Shown: piece by piece, positions 35,001 through 43,000 of the stretch
Numbering within the stretch: the first letter of the stretch is position 1
Layout: each line of letters starts with the position of its first letter
DNA from: Girardinichthys multiradiatus
Lineage: Eukaryota; Chordata; Actinopteri; Cyprinodontiformes; Goodeidae
Reading direction: 5' to 3'
DNA length: 64,000 nt
Assembly: GCF_021462225.1 (NCBI RefSeq)
Contig: NC_061802.1
Coordinates: forward strand, 4,483,859-4,547,858
Translations under genes and position numbers: made by a program
Notes under the pieces: generated by a model
Seen by the model: only the letters and a program-made list of their open reading frames with translations
Database searches by the model: none
Told to the model about the DNA's origin: nothing

Positions 35001-37611
35001 GTAGTTTGTTATATTTATAATTTTAAAGCAGGGGCATCACACCCCAGTTTTCAAGGGTCGCTGTCCTGCTACCTTTGGACGTGTCCCAAGTCCAACACAC
35101 CTGAATCAAATGACTGAACTGCCTTCTGATGCACTCAAGTTCTTCAGAGTTATCATCCAGTTACATGATTTAGATGTGTTGGCGCAGAGGCACATCTGAA
35201 GGTTTCAGAACACCCTCACTCGAGGACTCGAGGTTGACACCCGTGTCTCAAAGTTTAAAATGCAATGACGCCAAGCAAGTCTTTTTACAAAATGAAAAGG
35301 GAAGGAAGGTGGGAAAGGATGTACTTTTTGTATTTTCCCAGAGTAGATTAAGTAATGTTACTTGGAAATACTCCATAATGTAGTGCATCACAAAAGGTTT
35401 CTTCACTAACCCCTTGTCCGTCTTATCGTGCCAGCTTTTATTGATAAAAGTTATTTAGTTTTAAAGAGAATAATATCCACCTCTTCTAGTTTTCTTTAAT
35501 GGTCATAGTTATTTTAAGTTAATTCTTTGGCTCAATTTTTTGTAAATACTCCTTAGGTACCACAGATTCTTTCTCAATAAGAGAAGCACTAAAAAAGTTA
35601 TTTGCACACAGTGACGTTTTTCAAGTGTTTATTTCTCACCCTGTACAGGAAAGGTAAGCTGAAAAGAGTTATTTCTAAAGTAGCAGATTGTTTGGAGGGA
35701 TGTTTCCATTCAACCTAATGGAAAGTTAAGGGAAAGGAAAAAATGCACAAGCAAGAAGGATGAAAGCAGCCTTGAGAAGGATTATAAAGTTAAACTCATT
35801 CAGGTGTTTGGGGAGATTCACAAGGCGTGGACTGCAGCTGAACTTGGTACTTTAAGAGCCATACTCAGATGTTTCCAGGACATGGGCTACAAGTGTCACA
35901 CTTCTAATGTTAGTTCACTTCTGAACCAGAAACACCAGAAGGACCTGGGCTAAGGAGAAAAAGGACTTGACTGCTCATTTGGTCTAAAGTCCTCCTTTTA
36001 GATGAATGACCGTATTCTCTTTGTCTCTCAATTCTTTGGCACAAAATACAACTCAAGTGTGACGTTTCCACAGTTGGTGATGCTTTGAGGAGACATGTCT
36101 CATGCTGGTGTGGGTCCACTGTGTTTGATGAAGTCCAAAGTCTGCGCAGCTGTCTACCAGGAAATTTCAGAGTACTTTATGCTTCCCTCTGCTGAAAAGC
36201 TTTATGAAATGCATTTTTCATTTTGCAGCAGGACTTAACACCTACCCACACTGCCAGAAGTACCGATACTCTCTTTAATGTGTGTATATTTCACTTCATC
36301 TTTAATATCTCTATTTTAAGAGAAAAACGTCTTACTGCCTTGTTATTTTTTTGTTTTTGTCCCTTGTGCTGTTCTTGTTCTTGTCCTTTTCAAAACTATC
36401 TTACTGTGGTGTACGCTAGTTCAGCGCGAGCACCCCCAATTTCGTTGTACTCCCCAGTACAATGACTATTCTATTCTAATGTAATGACCTTTGTATCACT
36501 GTGCTTGATTGGCCAGCAAACACATCTGACTTTAAACCCCACAGAGAATCTGTGGTCTATGGCCAAGAGAGGGATGAGACACCACATCCAGCCATGCAGA
36601 CAAGCTGGAGGCCACTATTTAAGCAACCTGGGATTCCTCAGCAGAACCACAGGCTGATTGCAAAGGAGCTCTGGCCATGTTTTGACTGCATTTACTATAC
36701 AGTAGTATTTAATTTGTTTTTTTGTATTTAATTTTGAAATATTTTGTCATTGATTACTGAATTTAATGGAATTACTGAAATAAAATACCATTTGAGTCAT
36801 ATTCTAACTTATTGAGATGCTGCTGAATATATAATAAAAACATAGCAAACCAACAGCTGAGAATTATGGTTCAAGCTCTGTCAACCACTTTAGCACGGCT
36901 TTGAAATGTTTTGGTCTTTTAGAGTTGACATTTGTTTTCTTTGTCCAGTGGTTTCCATGGTAATAGTCCCTGCCGTTCTGTCTGCAGTCCCTGCTGTGTG
37001 GTCCGTCCCTGTCTGTCAGAAGTGTTGCACCTCTGTTGGAGAGTCTGTCGGAGGAAACCCTGTGGGGCTTTAGCCTGCACCTCCTCTGTACCACCAGAAG
37101 GGGGCACTATGGCCGCAGCATTGAGCAGTTGTTGGACCGGTGTCCTCAGGCCATTATAGCCTACGCCAACCACCAGTTACAAGACAAACACATGGTTTGT
37201 ACTGAGTGTGGCATGACTGTTTTTATTTTATTCTTTTACATCTTATTGGCTAGTCTGTTCACCACAGGCACTCTGGTGGCAGAAGCTTCTTCCTGAGCTG
37301 TGCAACCGGACGAGGGCAGCCGCTGACAACAGCATCCTACTCGGGGCCCTCAAAGGTGGAAGGTTTTTGTTAAAAATGTAGTTGAATAGCTGACTTTAAT
37401 TTGATTAAATTTGATTTAACATGGGTTAGACTGAAACACAAATAGTTATCTCAGTGTATTGATGCTGGTTTCCGTGCCAACAGAAACGCTGGTCGTGGTT
37501 GCCATGGAGACGAGCCCCACAGAGTTTTTGGAGCTTATACCAGACGACGGCACGGCCTCGTACTTCCTGCCTCACCTGTTGACCTGCAGCCAAAGACACT
37601 TGCTGGCCTGA
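15917..37611 (+). CDS. hps3: HPS3, biogenesis of lysosome-related organelles complex 2 (BLOC-2) subunit
   Basis: HPS3 joins HPS5 and HPS6 in BLOC-2, a cytosolic complex on endosomal tubules that directs cargo such as melanin enzymes to melanosomes and other lysosome-related organelles. I joined 24 coding exons with phase kept at every junction: 15917-15967, 16063-16134, 16529-16622, 18276-18349, 18867-19079, 19254-19320, 22838-22926, 23754-23871, 24846-24999, 25088-25170, 25387-25561, 25710-25791, 26171-26328, 26544-26645, 31476-31584, 31910-32130, 33104-33281, 33486-33719, 33930-34127, 34245-34421, 34536-34640, 36988-37194, 37268-37355, 37484-37611. They give 3177 nt, 1058 aa (human is about 1004). 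Recognised blocks run in order: N-terminal [115 protein letters not shown], and [14 protein letters not shown] near the end. This matches the HPS3 N, middle and C regions. The start is chosen by homology to the vertebrate N terminus. Identification is from family memory; exon edges are read from sequence. Confidence 0.93.
16063..16134 (+). CDS. hps3: hps3 coding exon 2 (residues 18-41)
   Basis: Starts [13 protein letters not shown] and includes [11 protein letters not shown], the counterpart of the ALFVAAGCK block. Phase 0 at both ends; the donor gtctgc is weak. Confidence 0.88.
16529..16622 (+). CDS. hps3: hps3 coding exon 3 (residues 42-72)
   Basis: Starts [11 protein letters not shown] and continues with [17 protein letters not shown]. 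Leaves phase 1, with donor gtacgg. Confidence 0.9.
16650..17740 (-). mobile_element. Decayed Tc1-like element split by another repeat
   Basis: The two halves, about 16650-17060 and 17310-17740, are minus-strand remnants of one Tc1-like family, with an end-like phrase agtatgcacaccccttgaac near 16661 and a transposase-derived block at 17390-17500. A copy of the dispersed repeat at 17070-17290 sits between them, so it inserted later. All of this is in hps3 intron 3. Confidence 0.6.
17070..17290 (+). repeat. Dispersed repeat, copy 1 (diverged)
   Basis: Shares ctttctgcatggagcttgca and cttcctcccacagtccacaa with the other three copies (17955-18230, 20089-20388, 28400-28715). It is the most diverged of the four. 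Common in teleosts; name unknown to me. Confidence 0.7.
17955..18230 (-). repeat. Dispersed repeat, copy 2
   Basis: Reverse orientation copy with the hallmark words gccagtccatcgcagggcaa and gaagccggagtacccagag. It ends shortly before the acceptor of hps3 exon 4. Confidence 0.75.
18276..18349 (+). CDS. hps3: hps3 coding exon 4 (residues 73-97)
   Basis: Encodes [20 protein letters not shown] then WRFQ, near-identical in pattern to vertebrate HPS3 (DYLVAIEEKN). Enters phase 1, leaves phase 0. Confidence 0.92.
18867..19079 (+). CDS. hps3: hps3 coding exon 5 (residues 98-168)
   Basis: Contains [21 protein letters not shown] and [19 protein letters not shown], the best-conserved part of the N-terminal domain. 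The donor is gtaaga. Confidence 0.93.
19254..19320 (+). CDS. hps3: hps3 coding exon 6 (residues 169-190)
   Basis: Encodes a polar Gln/Ser-rich link starting [15 protein letters not shown], poorly conserved. Support comes from phase continuity and good sites (ccgcag, gtaagt). Confidence 0.75.
20046..20088. repeat. (AT)n microsatellite
   Basis: About 21 uninterrupted TA dinucleotides abutting copy 3 of the dispersed repeat. A second TA run lies on its other side. Confidence 0.98.
20089..20388 (+). repeat. Dispersed repeat, copy 3
   Basis: Well preserved: starts ttcaattcccagccagg, contains gttgccctgcgatggactgg and ends ggaataagcggtagaaaatg. TA microsatellites lie on both sides, in hps3 intron 6. 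Confidence 0.85.
20392..20418. repeat. (AT)n microsatellite
   Basis: About 13 TA dinucleotides between the dispersed repeat and the next transposon remnant. Confidence 0.97.
20419..20757 (-). mobile_element. 3' end of a Tc1/mariner element
   Basis: Begins gctgctcaaaaaaataaagg, the well-known end of a widespread fish mariner-like family, and runs through its 3' non-coding part. The last piece encodes, on the minus strand, the transposase C terminus around IRHLIRSMF. The rest of the element is missing. Confidence 0.75.
20782..22391 (+). mobile_element. Tc1-like transposon, copy B, full length (1610 bp)
   Basis: Starts caggtccttctcaaaaaatt and ends with its inverse, gagaaggacctg, with TA at 20780-20781 and 22392-22393 as target duplication. 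Long terminal inverted repeats extend inward beyond 200 bp. It is the same family as 9183-10719 in the opposite orientation, and lies in hps3 intron 6 in the sense direction. The ends are complete but the transposase is disabled. Confidence 0.95.
21110..22114 (+). pseudogene. Tc1-like transposase with one nonsense codon
   Basis: The frame opens with [10 protein letters not shown] but codon 31 is TGA (21200-21202), where copy A has CGA (Arg), a change expected from CpG decay. After it, the frame is open to the normal stop. The catalytic residues are present (FSDESKF, FQHDLAP, NPIENL), but the W after NPIENL is S (NPIENLSD). An internal ATG at 21251 would give 287 aa lacking the first DNA-binding unit. 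This is a dead or N-terminally truncated product. Confidence 0.92.
22838..22926 (+). CDS. hps3: hps3 coding exon 7 (residues 191-220)
   Basis: Encodes [20 protein letters not shown] and then HLSKINLKE. It contains the position of the clathrin-box motif of mammalian HPS3 (LLDFE); here it reads VLDFE. Confidence 0.9.
23754..23871 (+). CDS. hps3: hps3 coding exon 8 (residues 221-259)
   Basis: Starts [20 protein letters not shown], aligned with VGYVAVMSDLEVLIVKLE of mammals. Leaves phase 1. Confidence 0.9.
23930..24600 (+). mobile_element. Decayed Tc1-like transposase remnant
   Basis: Encodes, with stops and shifts, a transposase C terminus: [20 protein letters not shown] and [20 protein letters not shown] correspond to the block after the catalytic Glu. 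Upstream words include an IGRSTK-like part. It lies in hps3 intron 8. Confidence 0.75.
24846..24999 (+). CDS. hps3: hps3 coding exon 9 (residues 260-310)
   Basis: Contains [20 protein letters not shown], the counterpart of DDFVICQKPLELLGEK. Enters phase 1, leaves phase 2 with donor gtgtga. Confidence 0.9.
25088..25170 (+). CDS. hps3: hps3 coding exon 10 (residues 311-338)
   Basis: Encodes [20 protein letters not shown] and QLYPMFT, aligned with RRFAPDIS and LHSLQLLPIY of mammals. The donor is gtaagt. Confidence 0.92.
25387..25561 (+). CDS. hps3: hps3 coding exon 11 (residues 339-396)
   Basis: Contains [20 protein letters not shown] and [14 protein letters not shown], strongly conserved in the middle domain. 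Leaves phase 2. Confidence 0.93.
25710..25791 (+). CDS. hps3: hps3 coding exon 12 (residues 397-424)
   Basis: Encodes [20 protein letters not shown] and YIDTTMK, closely matching [20 protein letters not shown] of mammals. Confidence 0.94.
26171..26328 (+). CDS. hps3: hps3 coding exon 13 (residues 425-476)
   Basis: Starts [20 protein letters not shown] and includes [10 protein letters not shown]. Leaves phase 2 with donor gtaagt. Confidence 0.93.
26544..26645 (+). CDS. hps3: hps3 coding exon 14 (residues 477-510), possibly optional
   Basis: Encodes [20 protein letters not shown] and the following 13 residues. It has good splice sites and correct phase. The 102-nt length is a multiple of three, so skipping it also keeps frame, and I find no counterpart in human HPS3 as I remember it. 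Confidence 0.7.
27720..28275 (+). mobile_element. LINE fragment, reverse-transcriptase C terminus and tail
   Basis: Encodes, with stops, [16 protein letters not shown] followed by [20 protein letters not shown], the last part of a non-LTR reverse transcriptase of the kind abundant in fish. It ends in an A/T-rich tail (ttgaatttgaatttaattta). Same family as 62870-63700. It lies in hps3 intron 14. Confidence 0.8.
28400..28715 (-). repeat. Dispersed repeat, copy 4
   Basis: Reverse of copy 3, with tcattttctaccgcttattc at one end and ggccgggaatcgaaccc at the other. It is preceded by (gtca)n at about 28399-28418. Confidence 0.85.
28716..31475 (+). other. Rest of hps3 intron 14
   Basis: No coding exon is recognised. 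A 92-codon frame at 29724-30002 has a hydrophobic stretch ([17 protein letters not shown]) but no family match and no splice context. A short dispersed phrase (cgtttatttatatggtgctt, near 31350) is common in fish repeats. Confidence 0.5.
31476..31584 (+). CDS. hps3: hps3 coding exon 15 (residues 511-547)
   Basis: The correct frame reads [11 protein letters not shown] and ends [17 protein letters not shown], matching NLYIVNTISPVQLYKEM. Another frame of the same exon is longer open but unrelated. Confidence 0.92.
31910..32130 (+). CDS. hps3: hps3 coding exon 16 (residues 548-620)
   Basis: Contains [20 protein letters not shown] and [20 protein letters not shown]. Between them lies a Gly/Lys-rich insert relative to mammals. 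Leaves phase 2. Confidence 0.93.
33104..33281 (+). CDS. hps3: hps3 coding exon 17 (residues 621-680)
   Basis: Contains [20 protein letters not shown], matching HLTLPYYKMSGLSMAEVL, and [13 protein letters not shown]. Confidence 0.94.
33486..33719 (+). CDS. hps3: hps3 coding exon 18 (residues 681-758)
   Basis: Contains [20 protein letters not shown] and [18 protein letters not shown]. Phase 0 at both ends, donor gtgagg. Confidence 0.93.
33930..34127 (+). CDS. hps3: hps3 coding exon 19 (residues 759-824)
   Basis: Contains [14 protein letters not shown] and [20 protein letters not shown], with EQADHIFK at the end. A Gly-rich insert (HGGGGDK) is not in mammals. Confidence 0.94.
34245..34421 (+). 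CDS. hps3: hps3 coding exon 20 (residues 825-883)
   Basis: Contains [20 protein letters not shown] and LASVYIDRL. Phase 0 at both ends. Confidence 0.93.
34536..34640 (+). CDS. hps3: hps3 coding exon 21 (residues 884-918)
   Basis: Encodes [20 protein letters not shown] and ends EALHKLQ, matching INACSHYGLIYPW and DLSKLQ. Confidence 0.94.
35028..35250. mobile_element. MITE-like element with imperfect inverted ends
   Basis: The left end (caggggcatcacaccccagt) and the reverse of the right end (cacgggtgtcaacctcgagt) form an imperfect inverted repeat of about 30 bp. The inside includes gtcccaagtccaacacacct, typical of a widespread fish hAT-like MITE. It does not code and lies in hps3 intron 21. 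Confidence 0.65.
35560..36830 (+). mobile_element. Decayed Tc1-like element carrying a nested insertion
   Basis: Sense remnants of a Tc1-like transposase occur at 35820-36265 (including the codons for the LLNQKHQK and SAEKLYE blocks) and again at 36485-36690 (from the NWPA/SPDL region onward). About 215 bp of LINE-tail-like DNA at 36270-36482, ending ctattctattctaatg, separates them. Many frameshifts; no function. Confidence 0.75.
36988..37194 (+). CDS. hps3: hps3 coding exon 22 (residues 919-987)
   Basis: Contains [19 protein letters not shown] and [17 protein letters not shown], highly conserved. Confidence 0.95.
37268..37355 (+). CDS. hps3: hps3 coding exon 23 (residues 988-1016)
   Basis: Encodes [18 protein letters not shown] and ends LLGALK. 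The intron before it is only 73 bp. Leaves phase 1. Confidence 0.95.
37484..37611 (+). CDS. hps3: hps3 coding exon 24 with stop (residues 1017-1058)
   Basis: Encodes [19 protein letters not shown] and then [20 protein letters not shown], with stop TGA at 37609-37611. The C terminus lacks the dilysine-type tail of human HPS3. Confidence 0.95.
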
Positions 37612-38251
37612 GAAGCAAAGACACTGAGACACAAACTGTTCCAGGAGCTTCTGGGTCTGGGGCAAAGGACCATTACTAAGCTGGTTCTGCTTGCTGCATC
37701 TTCATGTATCTGGTTAGACTTAGACAAACTGCTGTTTTAGGATTAATACAATTCAATCAAGCATTTGACTCAATCTTAAAATGCATGTATTTCCTGTTGT
37801 AGTGGATTTAGATTTTTTTCCTGAGCTTTTTAGTGTTTAATGTACATTTTTAAAAAGTATTTATTATAAATTTAAAATGTTCTGTGTGTTTTTTATTTCT
37901 CTTTGTTCTAGACGACTCTCTTGCACTTTTAAACAAAGATCTCTGCAGAATTTCATGGCTGTAAAGATAGGTGATTATGTATCTTGGTTTCCAGTCAGAA
38001 TTTTTATTTTTTATTTATTTTTTATCACAGTTGAGTAAAATTCCTGTTACGAGATGCCTTGGTGTTTAAGACAGAAATGCAACTAGTGCTTTTTTTTTTT
38101 TTACTTTTTTTTTCCTCTGGCATTTCATGAGAAATAATACTTTCAAATTACATTCTGAAAAAAAGCTGCTTTTGCTCTGTTCTTTCTGAATATTTTCTTA
38201 CAATGCCTAGCTCACCTTTTTCTTAAACAAATTTTTTTGGCTACCTTTTAA

Positions 38252-38257
38252 AATAAA
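38252..38257 (+). terminator. Candidate hps3 polyadenylation signal
   Basis: AATAAA about 640 bp after the stop, just before an unrelated transposon remnant begins. It is the first canonical signal I noticed downstream. Confidence 0.4.
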
Positions 38258-38289
38258 ACAATCCCAAGAATAATTTTCATTTTTATGAT

Positions 38290-39050
38290 ATGATTACTCT
38301 GCTGAAGTTAGACTGGATAAACCCCAGTAAACTATCAGCAGTAAATGGCATTGCTTCCCAAATAATTGGAGACTGTGAAAATGTCTCTCTGGACCTCCAG
38401 CAACTTGCGGTCTGGACCTCTCCAACCTTCCTCCAGATTCTGGGACCTTGATTTCCAAATGAAATGCACAATTTAGTTTGATGTGAACAAAGGACTTGGG
38501 ACCACTAACCAGTTAAGTTATTATTCTCCATGGCCCATTAAGATGTCTCTGGTTCAAGATTGGCTTAACACAAGAAATCTGAGGGTTTGAAGCCATGTCT
38601 TGGACATGTCTGCGTACGGTGGCTCTTGAAGTCCCGACTCCAGCTGCAGCCCACCTCCTTATGAATCTTTCCTAGCCTCTTCAATGGGCTTTGCTAGTAT
38701 ACCTTTTTGTAACTTGATTTCCTTCCACTCAACTGTCCAGCATTATAATTGGATACAGCAGTTACCAGCTTCTTAAAATGCAAAAACATGAAGAGAATGA
38801 CTGTCTGCTGTCAGGTCAACAGTCTTCCCATGTTTGTGTAGAGCATAACAAACTTTTTGAATTTAAAAAAGTTTTCATTCTGGTAATATAAAAATGTTCT
38901 CAGAAATGCAACTTTGGATTTTCATTAAGATAAAATTAAGGGTGAACAGAAATAAACACTTAAATCAATCTATATTTTATTACGTTGACTTTTTAAGTTA
39001 AGAAAACGTAAAATAATTTGTGGACACTTTTACTTTGACAAGCATCTATA
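38290..39050 (-). mobile_element. Decayed Tc1-like element
   Basis: The minus strand contains MCISFGNQGPRIWRK, the equivalent of [13 protein letters not shown] in the intact transposase of this window, and further upstream words of the same coding region out to about 38850. Frames are broken and the ends eroded. Confidence 0.8.
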
Positions 39051-39960
39051 TGGTAACTCAATGAAAAAAATAAAAGACTCATCTTCAGGGCTCCTCAGTT
39101 TATGCATTATGTGCCAAGTCAGCCCCCCAGCCCCGGTTGTCTCGTCTTGTTTTTGTCAAACTAATGTGATTTCATCAGATGTATTGACTGAGAGGCTTGA
39201 GTTGCTGATGGGGCAGACTGAGGACAGACATGTCTGTTGGTATGACATGTCACCTTAAGCAAACAAAGTTTATTTCTGACTTTGTCCTCCAAACAACTAA
39301 TAATTTTGAAACACAGTAGTGTGCAAACTTCCTCACTAACCTGAGATTACAACATTAAATCGTTTGGTATTTCCTAAACATGGACATTTGTTGAGTGGAA
39401 TATTAACTAAACTCAAGAAATGTTCTTTTTTTGATTATGCTTGTGTAAAGCAGATTAAAGTGCTCCACATGAGAAAATAAATGAAGGAAAGCTTAAAAAA
39501 GATTTTGATTGGCTGTATGAAAGTAGGTAGCTACTGTTTTATGCTGTAGGTGTGTTTGTGGAAGGTACATCTTGTACCGCAAAGGTTAAAAGCTAATGAT
39601 CTGAAAACAGAAATCGATTAATCACATCAATGAAAAAGGTCTTCAACTTTTTTACTTGTGTAGATAAGGCTGAATCAGTAGCTGTCAGAGACCACTCAAC
39701 CAATGACCAACTCCCAAAACTGGACAGAACCAATCAGAAGTGGGAGTAAAACCGGACCTTTAAACTCTGATAGACCTCAGCTTGAGTTGATGAGGGCTCA
39801 GATGGTTAGATGTTTGCAGAGGGACAACTTTCCTTCTGCTAAACCTGGAAGGGCCATCGTTTGGGGCTAAAACCTTAAAAGCATGAACAAGTCAACTGGG
39901 GCAGATGAAGATTTTAACTAGAAGGAGCTGTGAAGGATATGAAGTTTTAACAAGGACAAG
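39051..39960 (+). other. Spacer and likely leader of the HECT-like gene
   Basis: No coding exon is seen. An in-frame TGA at 39940-39942 precedes the chosen start at 39961. The segment 39660-39900 is slightly less AT-rich and may hold the promoter and 5' leader, but I see no clear TATA or CCAAT pair. Confidence 0.4.
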
Positions 39961-40092
39961 ATGAAGCTGTGTGACAAAAGGTCTGTGTTGCTGGCCAACA
40001 CAGAAAACATTGAGATGAGGCTTTTCTCTTCAGAAGAAGAATCTGTGATCATAACGACGCAGGAGAGAAAGGAGGAAAACACCTTTGAACAG
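39961..40092 (+). CDS. HECT-like gene, exon 1 (residues 1-44)
   Basis: Begins MKLCDKRSVLLANTENIEMR and ends in an acidic/polar stretch (ERKEENTFEQ). Donor gtatgt. Linkage to the next exon across 1.9 kb rests only on phase. Confidence 0.6.
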
Positions 40093-43000
40093 GTATGTTC
40101 TTCATGATGCTGCAACTTCAAATTTATGAGTTAATGTAAAGAAAATTCAATCTCCCTTATCATCCAGATGCTTTCTTTACTCTTGATTAGGAGTCAATAC
40201 ATCACATTTCCAAAGATTATCTGGACTTATCTGTAAATCTGTGGTTATTCCTGATGAATGTTGCCAATTTGACGTGATCATTGATTAAATTCTGCTGAAT
40301 CAACAACAAAACATCAGCTGATGAGTATAATACTTGTTTATCCAAGTTAAGTTGCAACTAAGTTCATCTAAGGTGAGTCACATGAAGGGATCAGTTCACA
40401 ACACAAATTGGCAAACAAGAACTTCCTCATACTTCGAATGACTGTGCCCAACTCAGTTGTTAAAATCACTCCTGAAATATCATGGTGATACCTGATAATG
40501 GCATTTAAAGTGCTTCAGTGAAGCCGTTTTATTTCAAAATAAGTCAAATTATCGTTCAAAGCGTATTTACATCAGATATCGAGGCTCAAAATAGAGTTAA
40601 AGGTTATATATAAGCGTTAGGTCTTTAAAAAAAATCCCACGTTTGTTTAATATTTTGGATATTTTAAGTTCCACTACAGCAACTTACTGAGCCTTGAAAA
40701 GTATTGATTCCCTCTGAACTTTTTCCATTTTCTCACAACCACAAACCTGTACTAAACTTTTATGTGACAGAACAATACCATGTAGTGCATAGTTATTTGT
40801 GGTAAAAAAACGATACATGCGCTTTAGAAATTTTCTACAAATAAAAGTCTTCAAGATTGATTTGAATTTATATTGAACCCTTGCAGCAACTTCTCAGTTG
40901 GTTAAAGGTCTGGTCTTTCACTGGATGCTTTACACACATGATCAAAGCTATTCCATTTAACAGCTGGCTGTATTCATTAGTGTGTTGTCCTGCTGGAACG
41001 TAAACCACTGCCCCAGTCTGAAGCCTAAATGCAGACTCTACCTGGTTTTCTTCCAGCGTTGCCCTGTGTTTAGCGCCATCTATCTTCCCATTGACTCTGA
41101 TCAGCTTCATTGTTCCTGCTGAGGAACAGCCAGACAGCATGATGCTTTCATCCCCATGTTAGGTTGTGGAAATGCTGTGTCCTGGATGGTAACATGGGCC
41201 CCTTCGCTGCTTATCAAATAAATTCTCTTTTTGCACTGACCCTTGCTTAACCTATATGTACAAAGAAATGGTTGTAATACGTGTACGTGCTGTTTTTTTT
41301 ATCCTTTATTTTTGTTGTTTGCAATTGAATGAGAAGAACAAATAATAAAGATTTCTAGGCTTTCTGCTGAATTAGACTAAGTGGAATTTCATGTATTTAC
41401 TATAATTCAGCTAATTTTGGATGTTTAAATAAACGTGGTTTCTTGTCTGTGGAGACTCTTGAGTTTCAAAGTAATCTAGATTAACTCGTTTTAATCTTAT
41501 CTGGAATTTTTGCATGTAAAATTTCATCAGAGGTTACTGTTTCCTTCATCAATGTCAAATTCCTCTGTTGAACTCAGGGCAACCTTATGCAAGCTTTCTT
41601 CGTGGAAATGTTTCGGTTTTGCAGTGTTGATACAATCGAAGCAATGCTGGTATGCTCAGTTATTTATGGTTTTGGATCATTTGAATGTAGTCATGCATAA
41701 CTGACTAATGCCTGTTACTGTCAACAACAGTACAAGACACCATACCAAAGGATAAAGCGCTTTTTGCAAAAGAAAAACTACTTGCTCTCAAACAAGCTGT
41801 TTCAGTAAACGTTGCTTCAGTAAAAGTTTAATGTTTGGTTATTAAACTTTTCCCACAAGTTGTGTAGCAATGTTAGATAGGGTGTTGAATGAAGATTTTA
41901 GGGCTCAATATCATTAATCTACTAAACTTAAATGACTCATGACCCTTTTCCCCCTCATAAACCCAGAGGTACAGGTACAGGTACCTGGAGCACCCTCTGG
42001 CCCCTGACCCCGAGGTGGATGAAGATCCACTAGTTGAGATAAAACCACGGCAACAGGCAGAACCCAAAACTAAACCCTCTGTCTGCGAGGAGACCCTTTA
42101 TTGCTCCCACATCGTTGACATAACGGATGAAACAGACATCGAGATGGAGGTAAGCGTTGACGGCTAAAATTATTTACTGTATGAAGAATTACTTAATTTT
42201 CATGCTTTTATTCAAATTTATTTAAAGAAGCTATCAGAATTTATCCAAAATAGACATATTTTTAGATGATGCATTAAAAGGCTGGTAATTTAGACAGCTG
42301 TTTCTCAATGCTTTTTTTTTTTCATTAAATCTCCTTTTCTTTCCTATTCCTCCAGTCTTTTCCACCTATCAGACTTTCCGACATTGAGCTGGTGGAGATA
42401 AAACCAAGCGATCATGCTACTTCCTCCCAGGTGGGTCTTTCCAGGTTTTGTTACATTCTCATGTTTAAATCACAATATATTTTTACTTTTAGGATCCAGG
42501 ACTGAGGGATTTCAAAAAAACAAAACATATGATGATTTTGTAATTTTCTTACTGCATAAGGTAACTTTGAGCTCCACTGCATTTACGTATCGTGTTAAAG
42601 CTAAAAATTAAGTCTCTAAGTTAATCACCACAAATCAGTCACCTTAGAGAATACGTTTGTTTTAAACTGCTGTCAGTCTGTAAGTTTAGATTTCTTCTCT
42701 TCTGAAAAGACCATGAATTTAACATATAGAAAAGCTAGAAGTTTGAGGAGCTTATACAGTGATGCTGACAAGCAAACGGCACAGAACGCAGTGATTTCGC
42801 AGAAATGATCCTCAAAGAGGGTACTGAACAACATGCATTAAATCTATATTACAAAAACAAATAGTCCAGAAAATATATCAAACAACTACAGCTTGGTTTT
42901 GTGCTTTTGTGTTTCAGTCTTCCCCAAACAAAGCTCATCATATTAAATGGAAGAAATTGATTCCACAAAAGATCAGACATGTGGTTAAAGATGTGATCTG

